Source: Bordetella pseudohinzii (lineage in GTDB: Bacteria; Pseudomonadota; Gammaproteobacteria; Burkholderiales; Burkholderiaceae_B). Taken from it: DNA of 64,000 nucleotides. The notes beneath the pieces were generated by a model. The model was given only the letters and a program-made list of their open reading frames with translations. It was not told where the DNA came from and ran no database searches. The position numbers were made by a program, and so were the translations under genes. Where the stretch lies: NCBI RefSeq assembly GCF_000657795.2, contig NZ_JHEP02000010.1:1-64000 (forward strand), read 5' to 3'. Positions 58,720 to 64,000 of this stretch are shown one piece after another (within the stretch, counting starts at the first letter, position 1; every line of letters begins with the position of its first letter).

Positions 58720-58886
58720 CAGCGCAGGCTCTGCAACAGCCTGCCTCGGTGTGCAAGCCGCGGCAATCGGTTTGCGCACCGCGATGTGGGCCAGTCTAGG
58801 GCGGCTGGCCCCCGGATCGCTTCCCGGCGATTCTGTTTTTCTCCTGTGCTTTGAAAAGCGGCACCGTCTCCGGGCCGCTTTTTTTT
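58720..58886 (+). ncRNA. Candidate structured small RNA with intrinsic terminator
   Basis: Four hairpins follow each other and end in a terminator. H1 is a 7-bp stem at 58724-58744. H2 is at 58747-58781, 13-14 bp with two G-U pairs. H3 is a 7-bp stem at 58788-58811. H4 is a 7-bp stem with one G-U at 58814-58833. The terminator at 58854-58886 has AAAAGCGGC/GCCGCTTTT and eight T residues. No convincing gene lies upstream on this strand for it to terminate. A TTGTCA at 58650-58655 is a possible but weak -35. I do not recognise a known RNA family; it does not fold as one long rod like 6S RNA. Confidence 0.6.
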
Positions 58887-58935
58887 CGCCTGAAGGTCTT
58901 ACACTCTCGGTATGACTGTTTCAAGCGAGGGCATC

Positions 58936-59199
58936 ATGAATCGCACCCAATGGATGGAAGACCTGCAGAAGAATATATCGGACCTCATCGCCCGCAGCCC
59001 CGCGGCCGATGTGGAGCGCAATGTGCGCGCGATGCTGATCCAGGGTTTTGCGCGCCTGGATCTCATCACCCGGGAAGAGTTCGACGTGCAGACGGATCTG
59101 CTGGCCCGCGCGCGCACGCGCATCGACCAGCTCTCGGCCCAGGTGCAGCAGCTGGAGGAGCGGGTCAACGCGCTGGTGAACGACCAGCCAGGCGACTGA
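58936..59199 (+). CDS. ubiK: Ubiquinone biosynthesis accessory factor UbiK
   Basis: An 87-residue small protein of the UbiK/YqiC (BMFP) family. It has an amphipathic N-terminus (WMEDLQKNISDLIARSPAADVERNVRAML) and a C-terminal coiled coil (ARARTRIDQLSAQVQQLEERVNALV). It helps UbiJ and the Ubi enzyme complex in ubiquinone synthesis. I chose ATG at 58936 behind GAGGG; ATG at 58912 is a possible longer start. comM follows, as in other Burkholderiales. Confidence 0.9.
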   Translation: MNRTQWMEDLQKNISDLIARSPAADVERNVRAMLIQGFARLDLITREEFDVQTDLLARARTRIDQLSAQVQQLEERVNALVNDQPGD

Positions 59200-59292
59200 C
59201 CCCCGGCAAGCCGCAAGGGGCGGCGGCATCGCGCCGGCTCCATGTCGGGGCGCGGCACGGCGGATACTGGGCTTTTGCCTTCGCCATGCCCC

Positions 59293-60795
59293 ATGACGCT
59301 TGCCATGCTCAACAGCCGCGCCCTGGCCGGCCTGCAGACGCCCATCGTGCGCGTCGAGGCCCATGTGGGGCCGGGCCTGCCCGCCTTCTGCATCGTCGGC
59401 CTGCCTGACCTCGAAGTGCGCGAGAGCCGCGAGCGGGTGAGGGCGGCCATCGTCAACAGCGGCTTTGACTTCCCGGTCGGCCGCGTGACCATCAATCTGT
59501 CGCCGGGCGATCTGCCCAAGGCGTCTTCGCGTTTCGATCTCCCCATCGCCCTATGCATCCTGGCGGCCTCCGGCCAGGTGGCGCCCGCGGCGCAGGCCGA
59601 CCGCCTGGTGCTGGCCGGCGAGTTGTCGCTGTCCGGGGCGCTGGTGCCGGTGGCCGACCCGCTGGCCCTGGCCTTGGGGGTGGCGCGCGACCCCGGCGTG
59701 AGCGCGCTCATCCTGCCCGAGGCCAGCGCCGCCCAGGCGGCGCGGGTGCCGGGCCTGCGGGTGCTGTCGGCGCGCTGTCTGACCGAGGCCGCGGCGCATC
59801 TGGCCGGGCAGGCCGATTTGCCTGTCGCCCAGCCGCCGCCCCGGCCGGCCGTCGCGCCCGGGCCCTGCCTGTCCGATGTCCGCGGGCAGGCCGGGGCGCG
59901 CCGCGCCCTCGAAATCGCGGCGGCCGGCGGCCACAGCATGCTCATGAGCGGGCCGCCTGGCGCCGGCAAGAGCATGCTGGCCCAGCGCCTGCCCGGCCTG
60001 CTGCCCGCCCTGGACGACGCCGCCGCCCTGGAGGCGGCCGCCATCGCCCGCCTGGCCGGCAGCGCCGACCCGCCCTTCGGGCTGCCGCCGTTTCGCGCGC
60101 CCCATCATGGTGCCACCGCCGCGGCCCTGGCCGGGGGAGGGACGCCGCCGCGGCCCGGGGAAATCTCCCTGGCGCACCAGGGCGTGCTCTTTCTCGATGA
60201 GCTGCCCGAGTTCGAGCGCCGCGCCTTGCAGGCGCTGCGCGAACCCATGGAAACCGGCGAGGTGAGCCTGTCGCGCGCCTCGGGGCGTTTGTGTTTTCCG
60301 GCGCGTTTTCAGCTGGTGGCCGCCATGAATCCCTGCCCCTGCGGCTGGCGCGGCCATCCCGCGCGGCCCTGCCGCTGCACGCCGGAGCAGGTGGCGCGCT
60401 ATGCCGATCGCATCGGCGGGCCGCTGCGCGACCGCATAGACCTGCATCTCTGGCTGCCGCCGGTCGATCCCGATTGCCTGGCCGGGCCGCCGGGCGAGAC
60501 CTCGGAGGCGGTGCGCGAGCGGGTGCGCGCCTGCCGCGAGCGGCAATGGCGGCGTCAGGGGCGCCTGAATGCCCAGCTCGACGGGGAGGCGCTGGCCCGT
60601 CATGCGTCCCTGGATCATGCGACGGGCGGCTGGTTCGCGCAGGCCATGCGGCGCCTGGGCGCTTCGGCCCGCGCCAGCCACCGGGTGCTGCGGGTGGCCC
60701 GCAGCGTGGCCGACCTGGCCGGCGACACCCGGATCGGACGGCCGCACCTGGCCGAGGCGCTGCGTTTCCGCGAGACGCCCAAGCCCGGCGCCTGA
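59293..60795 (+). CDS. comM: YifB/ComM family Mg-chelatase-like AAA+ ATPase
   Basis: A 500-residue protein. An N-terminal ChlI/Lon-S5-like domain (residues 1-175, GLPDLEVRESRERVRAAI) precedes a Walker A GPPGAGKS near residue 220, the FRAPHHGATAAALAGGG motif and a CPCGWRGHPARPCRC cysteine cluster. ComM is a branch-migration helicase that aids integration of foreign DNA in natural transformation. The family is also present in non-competent species. The start at 59293 (MTLAMLNSRAL) follows the family; a second ATG 15 bases on is possible. Confidence 0.92.
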   Translation: MTLAMLNSRALAGLQTPIVRVEAHVGPGLPAFCIVGLPDLEVRESRERVRAAIVNSGFDFPVGRVTINLSPGDLPKASSRFDLPIALCILAASGQVAPAAQADRLVLAGELSLSGALVPVADPLALALGVARDPGVSALILPEASAAQAARVPGLRVLSARCLTEAAAHLAGQADLPVAQPPPRPAVAPGPCLSDVRGQAGARRALEIAAAGGHSMLMSGPPGAGKSMLAQRLPGLLPALDDAAALEAAAIARLAGSADPPFGLPPFRAPHHGATAAALAGGGTPPRPGEISLAHQGVLFLDELPEFERRALQALREPMETGEVSLSRASGRLCFPARFQLVAAMNPCPCGWRGHPARPCRCTPEQVARYADRIGGPLRDRIDLHLWLPPVDPDCLAGPPGETSEAVRERVRACRERQWRRQGRLNAQLDGEALARHASLDHATGGWFAQAMRRLGASARASHRVLRVARSVADLAGDTRIGRPHLAEALRFRETPKPGA

Positions 60796-60842
60796 ATCCG
60801 GGACGGTCGCGCCGGCTTCTCCGGGGGATTTAGGCAGGCGGC

Positions 60843-60872
60843 TCGACAAAACCACGGAAATCGCCATATAAT
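60843..60872 (+). promoter_or_regulatory. Strong promoter of rpmI-rplT-pheST
   Basis: TCGACA (60843-60848) and a perfect TATAAT (60867-60872) are spaced by 18 bases. Transcription near 60879 would leave a leader of about 230 bases before rpmI, starting with a CCGGCA/TGCCGG hairpin at 60883-60904. Confidence 0.7.
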
Positions 60873-61111
60873 CAAAGGCTTTCCGGCATTTGCCTTGTTG
60901 CCGGCTTTCGATCGTCTGGCGCGGGATCCTCAAAGAGGGGTTTTGCGCGGATGCATCGCAGCCGATTCTTGAGCTTCGGGCTTTAGCATCAAGGCCAATC
61001 CACCGGGAAAGAAGAGAAGTGGCGCAGGTTTGCCAAGTGTCGGGCCGGATCCTCTTGGGCGGCTCGATCACCTGTGGCCATGTACATCAACAAACTGTTT
61101 TAGGAATCATC
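60873..61111 (+). other. Long leader of rpmI without infC
   Basis: No infC coding sequence is present here: reading in any frame gives no IF3 motif. One frame continues upstream of rpmI but lacks a start signal and is not protein-like. The leader is long enough to hold an L20-binding operator, which in E. coli controls rpmI and rplT translation, but I could not fold it by eye. Confidence 0.55.
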
Positions 61112-61309
61112 ATGCCCAAGATGAAGACCAAGAAAAGCGCCGCCAAGCGCTTTCAGGTCCGCGGCAGCGGCTCCATCAAGCGTGGTCAGGCGTTCAAGCG
61201 TCACATCCTGACCAAGAAGACCACCAAGAACAAGCGCCAACTGCGCGGTTCGGCTGCGGTCCATGAAACCAACGTCGCCTCCGTCAAGGCGATGATGCCG
61301 TTCGCTTGA
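61112..61309 (+). CDS. rpmI: 50S ribosomal protein L35
   Basis: A 65-residue basic protein beginning [20 protein letters not shown], the conserved L35 start and length. A weak AGGAATC lies upstream. It is followed by rplT after 15 bases. In most relatives infC precedes it; here a strong promoter does. Confidence 0.97.
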   Translation: MPKMKTKKSAAKRFQVRGSGSIKRGQAFKRHILTKKTTKNKRQLRGSAAVHETNVASVKAMMPFA

Positions 61310-61324
61310 TAAGGGAGATCTACT

Positions 61325-61684
61325 ATGCCTCGCGTTAAACGTGGCGTTACCGCCCGTGCCCGTCACAAGAAAGTCATTTCCGCCGCCAAGGGTTACCGTG
61401 GCCGCCGTGGCAACGTATTCCGCATTGCCAAGCAAGCGGTCATGCGTGCCGGCCAGTACGCCTACCGCGACCGCCGCAACAAGAAGCGCACCTTCCGCGC
61501 GCTGTGGATCACCCGTATCAACGCCGCCGTGCGTGAGCAGGGCATGAGCTACAGCGTGTTCATCGCCGGCCTGAAGAAGGCTGCGATCGAACTCGACCGC
61601 AAGGTGCTGGCCGATCTGGCCGTGCGCGACAAGGCCGGCTTTGCCGCCATCGTGCAACAAGCCAAGGCTGCGTTGGCTGCCTGA
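61325..61684 (+). CDS. rplT: 50S ribosomal protein L20
   Basis: A 119-residue protein beginning [18 protein letters not shown], the universal L20 start. AGGGAGATC precedes ATG at 61325. L20 is needed for early 50S assembly and represses its own operon in E. coli by binding the leader. Confidence 0.98.
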   Translation: MPRVKRGVTARARHKKVISAAKGYRGRRGNVFRIAKQAVMRAGQYAYRDRRNKKRTFRALWITRINAAVREQGMSYSVFIAGLKKAAIELDRKVLADLAVRDKAGFAAIVQQAKAALAA

Positions 61685-61709
61685 TCGCGTTCATTCATCG
61701 CGGATCGCT

Positions 61710-61744
61710 GCAAACGGGGCTCGAAGGGCCCCGTTTGCGTTTTG
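61710..61744 (+). terminator. Hairpin between rplT and pheS (terminator or attenuator)
   Basis: An 11-bp stem (61710-61720 with 61728-61738, loop TCGAAGG) is followed by GTTTT. It lies 14 bases before pheS. I see no phenylalanine-rich leader peptide in the gap, so it may simply reduce read-through into pheST. Confidence 0.6.
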
Positions 61745-61757
61745 AAGGCTAATTCTC

Positions 61758-62780
61758 ATGACTCTACCGGTTGACGACCTGGTTTCCCAGGCGCAAGAAC
61801 GATTCGCCGCCGCCACCGACGCGGCCGCGCTGGAAAACGCCAAGGCCCGCTTCCTGGGCAAAGAGGGCGCGCTGACCGTGCTGCTCAAGGCGCTGGCGCA
61901 ACTCGATCCTGCCGCCAAGCGCGAAGCCGGCGCCCGTATCAATCAGGCCAAGCAAAAGGTCGAGGAGTTGCTCAACGCCCGCCGCGCCGAACTCGCGCAG
62001 GCCGAGCTGGACGCCCGCCTCGCCTCGGAAACCATCGATGTCACGCTGCCCGGCCGAGGCCGCGCCGCCGGCGGCATCCATCCGGTGATCCGTACCTGGG
62101 AGCGCGTGGAAGCCATCTTCCGTTCCATCGGCTTCGATGTGGCCGACGGCCCCGAAGTCGAAAACGACTGGACCAATTTCACCGCGCTGAACAATCCGCT
62201 GGATCATCCGGCGCGGTCCATGCAGGACACCTTCTACGTCGACATGCAGGACGCCGACGGCCTGCCGCTGTTGCTGCGCACGCACACCAGCCCCATGCAG
62301 GTGCGTTATGCGCGCATGAACAAGCCGCCCATCAAGGTGATCGCCCCGGGGCGCACCTATCGCGTGGACAGCGACGCCACTCACTCTCCCATGTTTCACC
62401 AGGTCGAGGGTCTGTGGATCGCCGAAGACATTTCCTTTGCCGACCTCAAGGGCGTCTACACCGATTTCCTGCGTTGCTTCTTTGAAAGCGACGACCTGGT
62501 CGTGCGTTTCCGCCCGTCTTTCTTCCCCTTCACGGAACCCTCGGCCGAAATCGACATGATGTTCACCTCCGGCCCGAATCGCGGCCGTTGGCTGGAAATC
62601 TCCGGCTCGGGCCAGGTGCACCCGCAAGTCGTGCGCAACTTCGGCCTCGATCCGGAACGCTACATCGGCTTTGCCTTCGGTTCGGGCCTGGAGCGCCTGA
62701 CCATGCTGCGCTATGGCGTGAACGACCTGCGCCAATTCTACGAAGGCGATTTGCGCTTCCTGCGCCAGTTCAACGAATAA
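61758..62780 (+). CDS. pheS: Phenylalanyl-tRNA synthetase alpha subunit
   Basis: A 340-residue subunit. An N-terminal coiled coil (residues 1-90) binds tRNA. The class II motifs follow, with [34 protein letters not shown], motif 2 at [13 protein letters not shown] and motif 3 at [14 protein letters not shown]. With PheT it forms an alpha2beta2 enzyme that charges tRNA-Phe. pheT begins 12 bases later. Confidence 0.97.
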   Translation: MTLPVDDLVSQAQERFAAATDAAALENAKARFLGKEGALTVLLKALAQLDPAAKREAGARINQAKQKVEELLNARRAELAQAELDARLASETIDVTLPGRGRAAGGIHPVIRTWERVEAIFRSIGFDVADGPEVENDWTNFTALNNPLDHPARSMQDTFYVDMQDADGLPLLLRTHTSPMQVRYARMNKPPIKVIAPGRTYRVDSDATHSPMFHQVEGLWIAEDISFADLKGVYTDFLRCFFESDDLVVRFRPSFFPFTEPSAEIDMMFTSGPNRGRWLEISGSGQVHPQVVRNFGLDPERYIGFAFGSGLERLTMLRYGVNDLRQFYEGDLRFLRQFNE

Positions 62781-62792
62781 ATACGGCTGATC

Positions 62793-64000
62793 ATGCAATT
62801 TTCCGAATCCTGGCTGCGCACGCTGGTCAATCCGGCCATCGGCACCGAAGAACTCGCGCATCAGCTCACCATGGCTGGGCTGGAAGTCGAAGAAACCCAT
62901 CCCGCCGCGCCCGCCTTCAGCGGCGTGGTCGTGGCCCGCATCGCTGAAATCGCGCCGCACCCGGACGCCGACAAGCTGCGGGTGTGCAAGGTGGACGATG
63001 GCAGCGGCGAGCTGCTGCAGATCGTCTGCGGCGCGCCCAATGCGGCGGCCGGCCTGGTGGTTCCGCTGGCCCGCGTGGGCGCCGAACTGCCTGGCGGCAT
63101 GAAGATCGGCGTGGCCAAGATGCGCGGCGTGACCTCCGCCGGCATGCTGTGCTCGGCCCGCGAACTGGGCCTGTCCCAGGACCACGGCGGCTTGCTGGAG
63201 CTGTCCGGCGATCTCAAGCCGGGCACCGACATCCGCCAGGCCCTGGATCTGGATGACACGCTCTTCGTCCTGAAGCTCACGCCCAACCGCGCCGATTGCC
63301 TGTCCATCCTGGGCGTGGCGCGCGAAGTCGCCGCCCTGACCGGCGCGCCGTTGTCGGCGCCCCAGGCCCGGGCCGTGCCGGTCGGCATCGAAGACCGCCT
63401 GCCGGTGCGCGTCGAGGCGCCCGATCTTTGCGGCCGTTTCGCCGGCCGGGTGATCCGGGGCGTGAACGCGCGCGCCGCCACGCCCGACTGGATGAAGACC
63501 CGCCTGGAACGCGCGGGCCAACGCTCCGTCTCGGCCTTGGTCGATATCTCCAACTACGTGATGCTCGAAGTCGGCCGTCCCTCGCATGTCTTCGACCTGG
63601 ACAAGATCCAGGGCGAGCTGACCGTGCGCTGGGCCCGCAAGGGCGAGCGCCTGGAGCTGCTGAGCGGCACGCATGTCGACCTGGACGAAAAAGTCGGCGT
63701 CATCACCGCCGGCCCCATTGTCGAGAGCATGGCCGGCATCATGGGCGGCGAGGCCACGTCGGTCACGCTGGACACGCGCAATATCTACCTCGAGGCCGCG
63801 TTCTGGTGGCCCGGCGCCATCGCCGGCCGCGCCCGCCGCTACAAATTCAGCTCCGAGGCCAGCCACCGCTTCGAGCGTGGCGTGGACTACGGCAGTATCC
63901 CCGAGCACATGGAGCTCATCACCGCCCTGATCCTGGATATCTGCGGCGGCCAGGCGGGTCCGGTCGATGACCAGATCATCGCGCTGCCCAAGCGCGAACC
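62793..64000 (+). CDS. pheT: Phenylalanyl-tRNA synthetase beta subunit, cut by window end
   Basis: The first 402 codons of a protein normally about 800 residues long. An EMAP-type tRNA-binding domain is visible ([13 protein letters not shown], near residue 50), followed by the B3/B4 domain with [19 protein letters not shown] and the start of B5. ATG at 62793. The gene continues past the window edge, so nothing can be said about the rest. Confidence 0.96.
   Translation, partial: MQFSESWLRTLVNPAIGTEELAHQLTMAGLEVEETHPAAPAFSGVVVARIAEIAPHPDADKLRVCKVDDGSGELLQIVCGAPNAAAGLVVPLARVGAELPGGMKIGVAKMRGVTSAGMLCSARELGLSQDHGGLLELSGDLKPGTDIRQALDLDDTLFVLKLTPNRADCLSILGVAREVAALTGAPLSAPQARAVPVGIEDRLPVRVEAPDLCGRFAGRVIRGVNARAATPDWMKTRLERAGQRSVSALVDISNYVMLEVGRPSHVFDLDKIQGELTVRWARKGERLELLSGTHVDLDEKVGVITAGPIVESMAGIMGGEATSVTLDTRNIYLEAAFWWPGAIAGRARRYKFSSEASHRFERGVDYGSIPEHMELITALILDICGGQAGPVDDQIIALPKRE

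Noticed and set aside
58720-58886. 6S RNA (ssrS) as identity of the structured RNA
   Set aside because: 6S is one long rod with a central bulge and paired ends. Here there are separate short hairpins and no pairing of the ends.
58706-58915. Small open frame of 69 codons overlapping the RNA candidate
   Set aside because: No ribosome binding site before its ATG and it overlaps the terminator; the paired-stem pattern explains the sequence better.
60890-61309. Longer version of rpmI starting 74 codons upstream
   Set aside because: L35 has a fixed length and start; upstream residues are cysteine/arginine-rich leader translation.

Overview
The window is GC-rich chromosomal DNA from a betaproteobacterium, most likely Alcaligenaceae of the Bordetella/Achromobacter type. 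The reasons are two Bug-family tricarboxylate-type binding proteins, the block exbB-exbD-lpxK-trm112-kdsB-adk-SDR-murJ, glnK-amtB next to ubiK-comM, and strong third-position GC. It is mostly housekeeping DNA with one catabolic island (about 5.4-19 kb). I see no phage, IS element, CRISPR array, rRNA or tRNA.

Layout. 1-5.4 kb: a tandem 15-bp repeat, an FkbM methyltransferase, then argG, argF and argD on the minus strand and a DUF3579 gene divergent from argD. 5.4-14.2 kb: a sugar-acid catabolic cluster. It holds a 2-hydroxyacid dehydrogenase and a Bug binding protein on minus. Divergent from these are a DapA-like lyase, an FCD/GntR regulator, an Ldh_2 dehydrogenase, an IlvD/Edd sugar-acid dehydratase, a second Bug protein and a GarL aldolase. 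A palindrome fitting the FadR/FCD operator lies in the divergent promoter region. 14.3-19.2 kb: rpsT, a FecR-like protein without sigma factor or receptor, and a Tat-exported gluconate-2-dehydrogenase-like complex (small subunit, GMC flavoprotein, monoheme cytochrome c).

19.2-25.5 kb: envelope and nucleotide block on minus (murJ, SDR, adk, kdsB, Trm112-like, lpxK, exbD, exbB). 25.5-31.6 kb: a DnaA-box-bearing intergenic region, xseA, sodB, a ClC transporter, a thiolase, a DUF192 protein and a cold-shock protein. 31.8-45.6 kb: clpS and clpA separated by a periplasmic alpha-2-macroglobulin/PBP1C pair, then pqiABC. 45.7-54.6 kb: trifunctional putA with a candidate self-operator, and the livKHMGF branched-chain amino-acid ABC transporter.

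54.6-58.3 kb: an MFS transporter and TetR regulator sharing a large inverted-repeat operator, then amtB and glnK behind a sigma-54 promoter. 58.3-64 kb: a 650-bp intergenic region that ends in a hairpin-rich segment with its own terminator (sRNA candidate), then ubiK, comM, and rpmI-rplT-pheS-pheT. There is no infC in front of rpmI, and pheT runs off the window.

No wholly new multi-gene system is demonstrable by reading alone. The strongest leads are the structured RNA candidate upstream of ubiK, the TetR/MFS operator, the sugar-acid cluster with its predicted operator, and the clpS//clpA split.
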